Shown one piece after another: positions 11,889 to 20,927 of a DNA stretch of 64,000 bases. The DNA lies in contig MFYT01000009.1 of assembly GCA_001789205.1 (NCBI GenBank), positions 55,571 to 119,570 on the forward strand. Direction: 5' to 3'. The first letter of the stretch is position 1. Each line of letters opens with the position of its first letter. The stretch is from Candidatus Raymondbacteria bacterium RIFOXYA2_FULL_49_16 (GTDB lineage: Bacteria; Fibrobacterota; OXYB2-FULL-49-7; XYB2-FULL-49-35). A model generated the notes under the pieces. That model searched no databases and had not been told where the DNA came from. It saw only the letters and a program-made list of their open reading frames with translations. The position numbers and the translations under genes were made by a program.

Positions 11889-12824
11889 ATGGTGTTCCCA
11901 TCCTTTCAATTCATCATCGGTCTTGCCATTCTATATTTTGGAGCCGATTTCTTCCTCAAAGGCGCGGTTAGATCAGCGCGGCTGTTTGGCGTCAGCCCTT
12001 TTATCATTGGTATGACCGTGGTGGGGTTTGGCACCTCAGCGCCCGAACTTTCAGTAAATCTTGCAGCAGCCTTCAATGGCTCCTTTGGACTGGCAATGGG
12101 AAATGTTGTAGGCAGCAACATTGCCAATATCGGTTTAATCCTCGGTTGCGCTGCGCTCATCAGACCCTTGCCCGTGGAACGGAAAATCCTGCGCCTCGAA
12201 GTTCCGGTTATGATTGGCGTCACCTTGCTCTTGTGGTTTCTTGCGCAAAGCTCTGTCATTTCCCGGTTCAATGGCCTCTTGTTTCTCGCCATTTTTATTG
12301 GATTCTTTATCTACCTGTATGTATCGTCTAAAAAAACCAAGGACCCGGACAACACGTCTGACACTAATGTCTCCCCCTTGGTCATTATTCTCCAACTCGC
12401 TGTCGGTCTTGGCGGACTAGTCTTTGGCGCTGAATGCATGGTCAGGGCTGCGGTGACGGTTGCCAGTCTCCTGGGTATCAGCGAACAGGTAATCGGCGTT
12501 ACGGTAGTGGCGTTTGGTACCTCGTTGCCCGAACTTGCCTCGGCAACGGTCGCGGCCTTCAGAAAAGAAGCTGACATTGCCGTGGGCACTGTGGTAGGAT
12601 CAAATATTTTCAACATTCTTCTTGTGCTGGGTGCAACGTCGATTGTTCACGAACTGCCGGTAACCGGGTCCATGCTTTCGTTTGACATGCCAATCATGGC
12701 CCTTTTTGCCCTTGCCCTTTTTGTTATTATACTGTGGCGCAACCGGATAAGCCGTATTGCCGGAATACTGCTGTGCGCAGGTTATGCGGCCTTTGTGCTG
12801 CGCCAGGTTATGCAGACGCAATGA
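11889..12824 (+). CDS. Calcium/sodium antiporter (YrbG-like, CaCA superfamily)
   Basis: A protein of 311 residues with ten likely membrane helices and the internal duplication of the Ca2+/cation antiporter superfamily. The alpha-1 repeat reads VVGFGTSAPELSVNLAAA with GNVVGSNIANIGLILG (residues 40-90). The alpha-2 repeat reads VVAFGTSLPELASATVAA with VGTVVGSNIFNILLVLG (about 205-250). Both PEL glutamates that bind the ion are kept. It should exchange sodium (or potassium) for calcium across the inner membrane. Its stop overlaps the start of the downstream MFS gene. It is divergent from the ZIP gene, with a 77-bp AT-rich gap that must hold both promoters. Confidence 0.93.
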   Translation: MVFPSFQFIIGLAILYFGADFFLKGAVRSARLFGVSPFIIGMTVVGFGTSAPELSVNLAAAFNGSFGLAMGNVVGSNIANIGLILGCAALIRPLPVERKILRLEVPVMIGVTLLLWFLAQSSVISRFNGLLFLAIFIGFFIYLYVSSKKTKDPDNTSDTNVSPLVIILQLAVGLGGLVFGAECMVRAAVTVASLLGISEQVIGVTVVAFGTSLPELASATVAAFRKEADIAVGTVVGSNIFNILLVLGATSIVHELPVTGSMLSFDMPIMALFALALFVIILWRNRISRIAGILLCAGYAAFVLRQVMQTQ

Positions 12825-14065
12825 TGCACCCATCAGCTAGAATCCACTACTGCTGGTTTGTCCTTGCCATGTCCGTATGCACGGTCTTTGCCTCGCTCGG
12901 GCTTGCGCGCTTCGGCTATTCAATGGTCCTGCCTTCCATGCAGGCTGGCCTTGGCCTCACAAACACCCAAGCGGGCGCGCTTGCCACTGCCAATCTGGCA
13001 GGCTACCTCATCATGTCAGCCATAGCCGGCGCTATTGCGCTCAGGTTCGGTGCGCGCGCCACTATTTCAGCCGGCCTGGCCCTTGCGGGCGCGTCCATGG
13101 TCCTCACAGGCCTTGCGCGCTCGTGGTCTGACGCGGCAGCGCTCCGTTTTGTGACCGGCACAGGCAGTGCGGCCGCAAACGTGGTGGTCATGGGCCTTAT
13201 ATCAGCCTGGTTTGGGCCGCAGCGTCGCGGCTTTGCCGCAGGCATTGCCGTTACCGGGTCGTCCTTTGCCCTTATCCTTCTCGGTAGCTGCGTGCCCCGT
13301 ATTGTAACAGCCGCTGGCGCCGCAGGATGGCGCACAAGCTGGTTCCTCTTTGGCGCGGCCGCGCTTATGATAGCGATTTGCGCAGCTGTTGTGCTGCGCA
13401 ACAAGCCCCAGGACCAGGGCCTTGCGCCGTTTTCCGGAGACAGCGCCCCAGCGGCTTGCCCGGCAGAAAAAGACACCCCTGCGCGGTTAGCGAGCGTCTA
13501 TGTGTCAAAAACCGTATGGCGCCTGGGCCTGGTCTATGCCGCATTTGGTTTTTCGTATATCATTTACATGACCTTCTTTGCAAAATACCTCATTGCTGAG
13601 GCCCGCTATACCAGGGAAGCCGCGGGCAGGCTCTTCATGACCATGGGATGGTTCGCGCTTCTCTGCGGCGTCCTCTGGGGTTCGTTGTCTGACAAGGCCG
13701 GCCGCAAGCGAACGCTTGTGGCCCTTTTCCTGGTGCACGCTGTAGCGTTCGGCCTTTTTGCCGTGCGGCCAGCGCCAGCGGCGTTCATTGTCTCCGCGGT
13801 CCTCTTCGGCCTTTCAGCATGGAGCATCCCGGCAATAATGGCAGCAGCGTGCGGCGATGTCGTGGGTCCACGGCTCGCGCCCTCTGCCCTCGGGTTTATC
13901 ACGCTATTTTTCGGCATAGGCCAGGCGTTCGGGCCCGCTGTTGCGGGCGCAATAGCGGACAGGACCGGCTCCTTCTCGCCGGCTTTTCTGCTTGCCGCGG
14001 GCGTGGCGCTTGCGGGCGCTGTCGCTGCCTCGTTCCTCAGGCCGCTCAGGCCTTCCGCGCGATAA
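12821..14065 (+). CDS. MFS transporter, YbfB/YjiJ-like
   Basis: A protein of 414 residues with twelve predicted membrane helices. The first helix region SLGLARFGYSMVLPSMQ followed by LGLTNTQAGALATANLAGYL is typical of the YbfB/YjiJ group of major facilitator transporters, and GSLSDKAGRKRTL is the motif-A-like loop between the two halves. The substrate is unknown. The start at ATGATG overlaps the antiporter stop; a longer frame to 12734 lies wholly inside the antiporter gene and is not credible. The gene is notably G+C- and alanine-rich. Its 3' end overlaps the convergent methyltransferase gene by 20 bp. Confidence 0.85.
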   Translation: MMHPSARIHYCWFVLAMSVCTVFASLGLARFGYSMVLPSMQAGLGLTNTQAGALATANLAGYLIMSAIAGAIALRFGARATISAGLALAGASMVLTGLARSWSDAAALRFVTGTGSAAANVVVMGLISAWFGPQRRGFAAGIAVTGSSFALILLGSCVPRIVTAAGAAGWRTSWFLFGAAALMIAICAAVVLRNKPQDQGLAPFSGDSAPAACPAEKDTPARLASVYVSKTVWRLGLVYAAFGFSYIIYMTFFAKYLIAEARYTREAAGRLFMTMGWFALLCGVLWGSLSDKAGRKRTLVALFLVHAVAFGLFAVRPAPAAFIVSAVLFGLSAWSIPAIMAAACGDVVGPRLAPSALGFITLFFGIGQAFGPAVAGAIADRTGSFSPAFLLAAGVALAGAVAASFLRPLRPSAR

Positions 14066-15146
14066 TAAGCCAATGCGCGCCCATTGACCCTATCACGGGT
14101 ATGCGTGAATATATCCGGAAGAGCCCGGAGGCAACGCGGGCATACCCCTCCTCGGTCACGGAAAATGGCAGCCTGTTCAGTAGCAGGTAGAGCGTATGCA
14201 GAAAGGGAAATGAAGATTGAAATTCGACAACGAATCCGCTCTCTTCGAGGACCTTTCGTATTTCCGACTTTGAAAAGGCGGTATGATAATAATACAGGCT
14301 GTTGTCAGCGTTTCTCCATAGCACGGACCGCACAGGCAGCAGCGGCTCATACAAAAGGCCCGCCGCCTTTTCGAGTATCTTGAGGGGATTACACAGGTCT
14401 TCCCATAACATTTCATGCCGGTTGTCCGTAGAAAGAAGCAGCTTGCCGCCAGGCACAAGCGCGTTGCGCAGTTCGCCAAGCACAGCGAACGGGTCGAGCA
14501 GGTGTTCAAGCACCTCGGTGAAGCTAATGGCGCCGAGTGATCCTTTCTTGAAGGGCAGATGTTCGGCGCTGCCGATTACCGCATGGGGCCCGACTCTGCG
14601 TCTGAATTCGGGCATTCCCATGGATTGAAAGTCAAAACCAATGACATTCCTCCACCCGTGCAGGAATTCCTCGGACATGGTGCCATAGTGGCAGCCAACA
14701 TCCACGACCGTGTTTCCCGTGAACCTTCCCGAACGCACAATAGACCTGATGATAAATTTCCTGGTACAGTGGATAGGGTTCACATCACGTATTGAGCGTT
14801 TCCCGAACAAGGCAATATCTTCCCGTTCGACCGCTGCTATCTTGTTGTCCTTATAAAAATGGTCGGATTCCCCGGCAATGTATTTCCGCAGAAGCGCGAT
14901 TTCCATGGACAGCTTGAACCGCCGTCCCCTTCTGGCGACCCATAGGTCGGCAATCCACACCACAGCGGCAATGCATGCGATGAGAAAAACAGGCGCGCCA
15001 AAAATTAACCCTGCGGCAAGCGCGCATTCAATGCCAACAAGGTATCGCAGCCGCCAGGGGGACCATATACCAGGCCTGGAAAGCGCCTTTTTCTCAAGGT
15101 TGAATAGGAATTCCGGCGTTACGGTGAATCTTTTTTTAATTTTCAT
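14046..15146 (-). CDS. SAM-dependent class I methyltransferase with N-terminal membrane segment
   Basis: A protein of 366 residues. An N-terminal region of about 85 residues has hydrophobic stretches (YLVGIECALAAGLIFGAPVF, then FLIACIAAVVWIADLWVA), suggesting membrane attachment. The C-terminal Methyltransf_11-type domain has motif I VVDVGCHYGTMSEEF (about residue 167), motif II GFDFQSMG, AISFTEVLEHLLDPF and LVPGGKLLLSTDN. The substrate is not evident; membrane-linked enzymes of this type often modify lipids, quinones or glycans. No clear ribosome site precedes the ATG. It converges with and overlaps the MFS gene. Confidence 0.8.
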   Translation of the reverse strand: MKIKKRFTVTPEFLFNLEKKALSRPGIWSPWRLRYLVGIECALAAGLIFGAPVFLIACIAAVVWIADLWVARRGRRFKLSMEIALLRKYIAGESDHFYKDNKIAAVEREDIALFGKRSIRDVNPIHCTRKFIIRSIVRSGRFTGNTVVDVGCHYGTMSEEFLHGWRNVIGFDFQSMGMPEFRRRVGPHAVIGSAEHLPFKKGSLGAISFTEVLEHLLDPFAVLGELRNALVPGGKLLLSTDNRHEMLWEDLCNPLKILEKAAGLLYEPLLPVRSVLWRNADNSLYYYHTAFSKSEIRKVLEESGFVVEFQSSFPFLHTLYLLLNRLPFSVTEEGYARVASGLFRIYSRIPVIGSMGAHWLIIARKA

Positions 15147-15206
15147 GGGGTTTTAGAAAATAAGTAATAATGCTGTTAATATCTAGCTGGAACTTGTTTA
15201 ATAAAA

Positions 15207-15353
15207 TTGGTCAATGTTGACAGCTTCGACGAGATAACCATCCTGAAGCTAAAAGACAAAAAATTATTGGCCAAAGTGAACATGGTAACAGCAAAAGCCA
15301 AGGAATCAATTCTAAAAATCCATAAAAACGTCAACTCGAAAACAATGCGTTAA
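15207..15353 (+). pseudogene. Short lysine-rich frame, possible gene remnant
   Basis: A 48-codon frame starting at a TTG without a ribosome site. The product is lysine-rich and helical-looking (ITILKLKDKKLLAKVNMV, AKAKESILKIHKNVNSK). There is no good start codon upstream before an in-frame stop and no motif I know. It may be the decayed end of a gene or chance. It occupies the otherwise empty AT-rich gap between the methyltransferase and tRNA-Lys. Confidence 0.2.
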
Positions 15354-15396
15354 AACTGCTAATAAAAAAACCGTTTCTCAGAGGGAAAGTGCTGAT

Positions 15397-15429
15397 AAAA
15401 AAAGGGCTTACATGTTACTGCAAGCCCTT
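15397..15429 (-). terminator. Terminator downstream of tRNA-Lys
   Basis: AAGGGCTT and AAGCCCTT form an 8-bp stem with a 13-nt loop. On the minus strand it is followed by seven Ts and sits 10 nt after the tRNA 3' end. Confidence 0.8.
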
Positions 15430-15438
15430 CTCTATTTA

Positions 15439-15511
15439 TACCCCAATCAGGATTTGAACCTGAGACTCTTTCCTTAAAAAGGAAATACTCTACCAACTGA
15501 GTTATTGGGGC
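15439..15511 (-). tRNA. tRNA-Lys (anticodon UUU)
   Basis: The minus strand folds as a complete 73-nt cloverleaf. The acceptor is GCCCCAA paired with TTGGGGT (G-U at the first pair) and the D stem is ACTC/GAGT. The anticodon stem is TTTCC/GGAAA with loop TTTTTAA, which places TTT at the anticodon. The variable loop has five bases, and the T arm is TCAGG/CCTGA with loop TTCAAAT. CCA is not encoded. A terminator follows. Confidence 0.95.
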
Positions 15512-15648
15512 TCTAATTCAAAGTCCTTTAAAATAAAAAAAACATATCCCCCAATTCAATTATCTTTTTGACTTGCACCGGTTCCCTGCCATTTAAGATA
15601 TTTTAATACCTTGATTTAAAACAACCTGCGTCAAAATAAGGGCACCCT

Positions 15649-16296
15649 ATGGCAAAAGAAGGTCTTCCTATCCTCGCGGTTGTACTGCTGATTTTTCTCG
15701 CTTTTCTTTTCCTCTTCTTAAAAACCGAATCAACCGTGGTCTCTGGTTTCATGATTTTATCAGGCATATTCACACTCTTCACGCTCTTCTTCTTCAGAGA
15801 CCCTGAGAGAAACATCCCCAGGGAAGGGCAGAATGTGCTTGTGTCCGCAGCTGACGGAAAAATCGTGGAGATAAAGGAAATTGACTGCGAATACCTGGGC
15901 GGAAAAGCGCGGCAAATATCCACCTTTCTTTCAGTCTTCAATGTGCACGTAAACCGCATACCTGAAAAAGGCACAATCGAGTTATACAAATACTATCCGG
16001 GAAAGTTCCTTGCCGCATGGGACCACAAGGCATCACTCGAAAATGAACAGACCCACGTGGGAATAAACTGCGGCACATACAAAATCCTGGTAAAACAGAT
16101 CGCAGGCCTTATTGCCCGCCGCGTTATCTGCAAGGCGCGCGAAGGCGTGGTATACAACCGGGGAGACCGCTTTGGCCTTATCAGGTTTGGGTCGCGCACC
16201 GATGTTATCTGCCCGCTCGATTTCACGGTAAAGGTGAAGATCGGCGATGTGGTAAAAGGCGGCGAATCCATACTCGCGATAAAAGAAACCCCATGA
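15649..16296 (+). CDS. psd: Phosphatidylserine decarboxylase, short prokaryotic type
   Basis: A protein of 215 residues that makes phosphatidylethanolamine from phosphatidylserine. Two N-terminal hydrophobic segments (LAVVLLIFLAFLFLFLKT and FMILSGIFTLFTLFFF) anchor it in the inner membrane. FRDPERNIP, SAADGKIVEI and FNVHVNRIPEKGTI are family motifs. The autocleavage site that creates the pyruvoyl group is the Gly-Ser in IRFGSRTDV (about residue 182), the form seen in short type enzymes in place of LGST. It overlaps pssA by 4 nt; together they supply phosphatidylethanolamine from CDP-diacylglycerol. It is the first gene of the long plus-strand unit. Confidence 0.94.
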   Translation: MAKEGLPILAVVLLIFLAFLFLFLKTESTVVSGFMILSGIFTLFTLFFFRDPERNIPREGQNVLVSAADGKIVEIKEIDCEYLGGKARQISTFLSVFNVHVNRIPEKGTIELYKYYPGKFLAAWDHKASLENEQTHVGINCGTYKILVKQIAGLIARRVICKAREGVVYNRGDRFGLIRFGSRTDVICPLDFTVKVKIGDVVKGGESILAIKETP

Positions 16297-17108
16297 ACAT
16301 CAGAAAGTATAAAATCGCCATTCCCAGCATGCTGACCAGCATCAGCATTCTTGCGGGCATCATGGCCATTTTCATCTGCATCGACGGAACCAGGGAAAAT
16401 TACAGCCTGGCCTGCTGGCTCATTATTATGGCTGCGGTCATCGACGGGCTTGACGGCAAGGTAGCGCGCCTTACCCGCACCTCAAGCGAATTTGGCATAC
16501 AGTTCGACTCCATCGCGGATGTCATCACCTTTGGGGCAGCAGCCACCGCGGTGCTGTTCAGGTCAATCTTTCTCGACCGGGTGGGATCAAACCCCATCTT
16601 CTACGTCTTTCCAGTCATCTTCCTGATCTGCGGCGCTGTGCGGCTCGCGCGATTCAACATCACCGCAACCACGGGAAAAAAAACCGGCTTCACGGGCCTG
16701 CCCATTCCCACGGCAGCGGGCGCGCTCATGTCCCTGCTGCTCATTTTCACCTGGATGGACAATGCCGGCAATGGCGCGTGGCTTGCCGCGTGGTTGGCAC
16801 ACAAAGGCATTGCGGTACCCGATGACCTGAAACTCCGCATCACCATCGGCTATCTTGTCGTGGTCTCTTTCCTCATGGTATCGCTGGTAAAATACCCCAC
16901 GTCGTTTGGTTTCTTTTTCAACGATATCCGCGGCCACAAAATACGGTCTTTTATTAACGCGCTGCTCGTTGTTATCCTGTTTATATATCCCAGCGTCACC
17001 TTTTTCCTTGTATCGGTCTTCTATATAGCGTACGGATTCGCAACCAGCACGCAGGACCCGGTCCAGGACAATGGCGAAACCGAAAAACTGACTATTGACG
17101 TTCAATAA
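16293..17108 (+). CDS. pssA: CDP-diacylglycerol-serine O-phosphatidyltransferase
   Basis: An integral membrane protein of 271 residues of the CDP-alcohol phosphatidyltransferase family. The catalytic motif D-x2-D-G-x2-A-R-x8-G-x3-D-x3-D is intact in IDGLDGKVARLTRTSSEF followed by GIQFDSIADVITFG (residues 50-80). About seven further hydrophobic segments follow. It transfers phosphatidyl to L-serine and supplies the substrate of the psd product encoded immediately upstream. The short hydrophilic tail after the last helix has no recognizable motif. Confidence 0.93.
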   Translation: MNIRKYKIAIPSMLTSISILAGIMAIFICIDGTRENYSLACWLIIMAAVIDGLDGKVARLTRTSSEFGIQFDSIADVITFGAAATAVLFRSIFLDRVGSNPIFYVFPVIFLICGAVRLARFNITATTGKKTGFTGLPIPTAAGALMSLLLIFTWMDNAGNGAWLAAWLAHKGIAVPDDLKLRITIGYLVVVSFLMVSLVKYPTSFGFFFNDIRGHKIRSFINALLVVILFIYPSVTFFLVSVFYIAYGFATSTQDPVQDNGETEKLTIDVQ

Positions 17109-17122
17109 ACAAAGGGTGGTTC

Positions 17123-17374
17123 ATGTACAGAGCAAAAGTCGTTGTTACCTTGAAAAAAAGCGTCATGGATCCGCAGGGCGCCACCATTCGCAGCGCGCTT
17201 GAGTCGCTGGGCTATAGCGGGGTCGATAATGTGCGCATGGGAAAATTTTTGGAAATCGACATTGCGGAAACCACCCGGGACAAGGCCGAGAAAAAACTCG
17301 ACGACATGTGCGGCCGGCTGCTGTCCAACCCTGTGATCGAAAACTACACTTTTGAAATGGAAGAACTGAAATGA
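17123..17374 (+). CDS. purS: Phosphoribosylformylglycinamidine synthase subunit PurS
   Basis: The small structural subunit (83 residues) of the three-part PurLQS enzyme. [20 protein letters not shown] at the start, [18 protein letters not shown] and the C-terminal [14 protein letters not shown] are characteristic. PurS bridges PurQ and PurL and helps ammonia transfer. It overlaps purQ by 4 nt. purL is not in the window. Confidence 0.95.
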   Translation: MYRAKVVVTLKKSVMDPQGATIRSALESLGYSGVDNVRMGKFLEIDIAETTRDKAEKKLDDMCGRLLSNPVIENYTFEMEELK

Positions 17375-18063
17375 AATTCGGCATTGTCACCTTTCCCGGG
17401 TCAAACTGCGACCACGACTGCTACTCTGTTACGCGCGACGTACTCGGCGCAGAGGCTGAATACCTCTGGTACAAGGAACGCGACCTTAAGGGCAGCGACT
17501 GTATCATCCTTCCGGGCGGATTTTCGTACGGCGACTATCTCCGGTGCGGCGCCATTGCCAAGTTCGCGCCCATCATGACCGAGGTGATCGCCTTTGCGGA
17601 AAAGGGCGGCCCTGTGGTGGGCATCTGCAACGGCTTCCAGATACTGGTCGAATCAGGCCTGCTTCCAGGAGCGCTCATCAAAAACAAAAATGTCAAATTC
17701 ATCTGTAAAAACGTGCGCCTCCGGGTCGAGACCGCCACCCGTTTCACCAGCGGTTATACCGCGGGCCAGGTGATCACCGTGCCCATTGCCCATGGCGAAG
17801 GCGCCTATTTCGCGGACACTGAGACCATTGAAAAGCTCGAAAACGAGGGATGCGTGGTGTTCAGGTACTGTTCGGTCGACGGCCGGGTGGTGGATGAGGC
17901 AAACCCCAACGGGTCAATCAATAATATCGCGGGCATCAGAAACAGCGCAGGAAACGTGCTGGGCATGATGCCGCATCCTGAACGCTGTTCCGAAGAGGTA
18001 CTCGGAAACGCGGATGGCGCAATCCTCTTCAGATCTATCATGGAAAACATAGGGCCATCATGA
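17371..18063 (+). CDS. purQ: Phosphoribosylformylglycinamidine synthase glutaminase subunit PurQ
   Basis: A class I glutamine amidotransferase of 230 residues that delivers ammonia for the fourth step of purine synthesis. The nucleophile is Cys86 in [20 protein letters not shown], the oxyanion loop is [18 protein letters not shown], and the catalytic His-Glu pair is in [12 protein letters not shown] near the end. The length matches stand-alone PurQ, in line with the adjacent purS. It overlaps the DUF4321 gene by 4 nt. Confidence 0.95.
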   Translation: MKFGIVTFPGSNCDHDCYSVTRDVLGAEAEYLWYKERDLKGSDCIILPGGFSYGDYLRCGAIAKFAPIMTEVIAFAEKGGPVVGICNGFQILVESGLLPGALIKNKNVKFICKNVRLRVETATRFTSGYTAGQVITVPIAHGEGAYFADTETIEKLENEGCVVFRYCSVDGRVVDEANPNGSINNIAGIRNSAGNVLGMMPHPERCSEEVLGNADGAILFRSIMENIGPS

Positions 18064-18335
18064 ACGAAAAATCCCTGGGAACGCTTGTTCTTGTTGTTGT
18101 CGTGGGACTTATTATTGGCTCGGTGCTGGGCCAGGTGGTGGGCAATCTGCTTCCCGACTCCACGCCCAGGACCTTTCTCCTGGGATCATACTCGCCAAGC
18201 TTCGGTTTTGACAACGACACCTTCCTTATCGACCTGTATGTCATTAAAATAAAAATGGGGCTCAAATTCACATTCAATATCATGGGGTTGATTGGCCTTG
18301 CCATAAGTGTGTACCTTTTCAGATGGTATAAATGA
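18060..18335 (+). CDS. Small membrane protein, DUF4321
   Basis: A protein of 91 residues with an N-terminal helix ([20 protein letters not shown]) and a C-terminal helix ([19 protein letters not shown]). The middle has the [22 protein letters not shown] segment, with the D-x-Y-V-IK-x-G pattern typical of DUF4321. Function is unknown. It overlaps purQ and the BatD-like gene by 4 nt each, so its expression is tied to the purine/lipid operon. Confidence 0.8.
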   Translation: MNEKSLGTLVLVVVVGLIIGSVLGQVVGNLLPDSTPRTFLLGSYSPSFGFDNDTFLIDLYVIKIKMGLKFTFNIMGLIGLAISVYLFRWYK

Positions 18336-20155
18336 CCTCTCGTGCACATACTATGCGGTGTTTTTTTAGTTTCAGTATAACGTGCCTGCTGTTCCTTGCC
18401 CCCCTGCCCGTCTTGTCAATGCAGTTCGAGGCCAGTATTGATAAAAACAAGATGACCCTTGATGAGGACGTCACGGTCACCATCCAGGTCTCGGGCGAGG
18501 ATGTGCAGGACAATGTTCCCTTTCCCGCAATCCAGGAAAGCCCTGACTTCAAGTTCGTGAACAAGAACAACTACCAGAACAGCTCCCAGAACATCACGGT
18601 CATCAACGGCAGGTTCAAAAAAAGCATTGTACGTACCGTCACCTTCCAGTTCGTGTTCAAGCCAGTGCGCATAGGCGAATGCCAGCTTCCCTCGTTCGCG
18701 TTCAATTACAACAACACGCAGAAAAATTTCGCCGGGTCAAAAATCCAAGTGTTAAAAGAAAGCCCGGAAAGCGCTGACATCGACTTTTTCTTCACCTTCA
18801 GCAAAAACAAGCTCTTTGTGAACGAACAGATGGTGCTCACCGCGGTGCTGCGCAAAAAAGCCGGGTCAGCGGTCAACCAGATCAAGCGGCCCGAGATTGA
18901 AAAAAACCTCTCCCGTTATTTCTGGATGAAGCCCGTGACCGACAAGGTTGAGGGAAAAATTGAGAGTGTAAACGGCCAGAACTACGAGGTCTACCGGATC
19001 AGCTTCATCGCCTTCCCGGTGCTGGCGGGGACCATTAAAATTCCCTCCGTGCCCCTCGAATACACGGTGGTGGAACGGAGGCGCCAGCAAAACCGCGACC
19101 CCTTCTTCAACGACGCTTTTTTCAATTCGTTTTTTGACAACGCGACCACCAAAACAAAGACCAAGTACTCGTCCCCGGTAACGCTCGAGGTAAAGGACCT
19201 CCCTTCGCTGCGCAAGCCCGCGGACTTCCAGGGTGCCGTGGGCGTATTTTCAATCGCCGCAATGGTTGATAAAACAAACATTAAGGCGGGCGAGGCGTTA
19301 AACCTCAAGGTGACGGTCTCGGGCAGGGGAAACGAAAAGAGCTTTAACGCCGTGCACATCAAAAACATCGACCGGTTTGAGGTCTTTGACCCGGAGATCA
19401 CCGCAACCGCCGATGTAAAAGGCGGAGAGGTGCGGATAACCAAGATATTCAAATACGTGCTCATTCCCCAGGTCGAGGGCGCCTACAGCATTGGCCCCAT
19501 CACCCTCTACTATTTCAATCCTGACCGCGGCGTGTACGACAGCGCCCAGACCGAAATCGCGATCTCGGTAAAGCCGGGAAAGGTCTCGCGGACCAGCGGC
19601 GAGCGCTACCTGTCAAAGGAGGAGATAAAACTGGTTGGCAAGGACATCCAGTACATCAAGACCAGCGCCGGCCGTCTCACCGACCAGTCAAAACGGCTCT
19701 ACCGCGAGCCGCTTTTCGCCCTGCTCACGGTTTTTCCCTTCCTTTTCACACTCGTCTTTGCCCTGGTGCAGCGCCAGCGCGAACGGCTCGAGACCGACAT
19801 TGAGTATGCGCGCATGAAAAAGGCCCGGAAAAAGGCCGCGCGCCTGCTCGCGGGCGCGGAAACGCAGGTGGCCCATTCAGCGGGCGGAGAGTTCTTCGCC
19901 ACCATCAATAAATCGCTCTCGGGATATATTGCGGACAAGCTCAACCTTGCCGCGGCCGGCCTTACCAACGACATGATCAGGGAGACGCTGTTGAAACGGG
20001 GGGTTGGGAACGTTGCTGTGGATGAAGTGCTCGGCTTCTTTAATGAATGTGATCTCTACCGCTTTGGCAGCATGAGCGCCAGTGAGACCGAGCGACGCGC
20101 CCAGTACCGGAAAGCCGAGGCCCTCATTACCCGGCTTGAAAAGGAGCTGAAATAA
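18332..20155 (+). CDS. batD: BatD-like (oxygen tolerance) protein
   Basis: A protein of 607 residues with an N-terminal signal peptide (FSFSITCLLFLAPLPVLSMQ). Several beta-rich immunoglobulin-like domains cover residues 30-430, followed by a single membrane helix (FALLTVFPFLFTLVFALV) near residue 470. A cytoplasmic helical region (DIEYARMKKARKKAARLLAG) comes last. This is the BatD/Aer layout; BatD acts with BatA/B von Willebrand proteins and a MoxR ATPase in Bacteroidetes and spirochaetes. Those partners are not in the window, so only part of the module is here. The next gene is a TPR/SH3 protein like BatE. Confidence 0.82.
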   Translation: MTSRAHTMRCFFSFSITCLLFLAPLPVLSMQFEASIDKNKMTLDEDVTVTIQVSGEDVQDNVPFPAIQESPDFKFVNKNNYQNSSQNITVINGRFKKSIVRTVTFQFVFKPVRIGECQLPSFAFNYNNTQKNFAGSKIQVLKESPESADIDFFFTFSKNKLFVNEQMVLTAVLRKKAGSAVNQIKRPEIEKNLSRYFWMKPVTDKVEGKIESVNGQNYEVYRISFIAFPVLAGTIKIPSVPLEYTVVERRRQQNRDPFFNDAFFNSFFDNATTKTKTKYSSPVTLEVKDLPSLRKPADFQGAVGVFSIAAMVDKTNIKAGEALNLKVTVSGRGNEKSFNAVHIKNIDRFEVFDPEITATADVKGGEVRITKIFKYVLIPQVEGAYSIGPITLYYFNPDRGVYDSAQTEIAISVKPGKVSRTSGERYLSKEEIKLVGKDIQYIKTSAGRLTDQSKRLYREPLFALLTVFPFLFTLVFALVQRQRERLETDIEYARMKKARKKAARLLAGAETQVAHSAGGEFFATINKSLSGYIADKLNLAAAGLTNDMIRETLLKRGVGNVAVDEVLGFFNECDLYRFGSMSASETERRAQYRKAEALITRLEKELK

Positions 20156-20156
20156 C

Positions 20157-20927
20157 ATGCGATACGCCGCGTATTGCGCCTTGGTTCTGGCTGCGCTGGC
20201 AACAGCGCCCTGCATGGCCGCGACTGACCTGGGGCTCGAATATTTCTCCAGGGGCAACTCGTTCTACGAAAAGACGCTGTACGACTCCGCTTTTGCCTGC
20301 TATGACAAAATCCTCTCCATGGGCCTGCACAACGCCAGCGTCTATTATAACATTGGCAATGCCTTGTACCGGAAAAAGGAGATTGGCCGGGCCATCCTCA
20401 ATTTTGAACGCGCCAGCCTGCTCGATCCTTCTGACCGCGACATTGCGGCGAACCTCAGGTTCGCCTACATGGCAACGGTTGATAAAATACCTCCGCGTGA
20501 AATTGGCTTTTTCGCGGCCGCCATCCTGAAACTCCATACCATGTTTAGCATCAGGACGCAGACCCTGCTCTTCCTAGCCCTGCTCTACCTGACCACGCTC
20601 TTTTTCCTGGTGTTCCGGTATGCCCATCCCCGTTTCAGGAACATGTCCCTTACTCTGTGCATTGTGTGCGGCGCCCTCTTTGCCATGCTGTCAGCATCCT
20701 TCTTCACAAAGATATACCGGGAAAACACGGTAAAAGACGCCATTGTGCTTGTTGATAAGCTGAACGCGCGCAACGCGCCCGACGGCGACCAGGTGCTTTT
20801 CTCGGTCCACGAAGGCGCCAAGTTCACCCTGGTCCGCAAGGTGGGCGGCTGGTACTACGCCGCGCTCGACAATGGCGTGGCCGGATGGATACCCGAAGAT
20901 GAAATCGGGGTCGTTGAAATAGAATGA
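20157..20927 (+). CDS. TPR and SH3 domain protein (BatE-like)
   Basis: A protein of 256 residues. A signal peptide (ALVLAALATAPCMAATD) is followed by two to three TPR units (GNSFYEKTLYDSAFACYDKI, YYNIGNALYRKKEIGRAILN). Two membrane helices follow near residues 125-190, then a C-terminal bacterial SH3 domain (KLNARNAPDGDQVLFSVHEG, then WYYAALDNGVAGWIPEDEIG). This is the usual domain order of BatE-type proteins next to BatD. It starts 2 nt after the batD stop and overlaps the nuclease gene by 4 nt. It probably scaffolds a BatD complex at the inner membrane. Confidence 0.82.
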   Translation: MRYAAYCALVLAALATAPCMAATDLGLEYFSRGNSFYEKTLYDSAFACYDKILSMGLHNASVYYNIGNALYRKKEIGRAILNFERASLLDPSDRDIAANLRFAYMATVDKIPPREIGFFAAAILKLHTMFSIRTQTLLFLALLYLTTLFFLVFRYAHPRFRNMSLTLCIVCGALFAMLSASFFTKIYRENTVKDAIVLVDKLNARNAPDGDQVLFSVHEGAKFTLVRKVGGWYYAALDNGVAGWIPEDEIGVVEIE

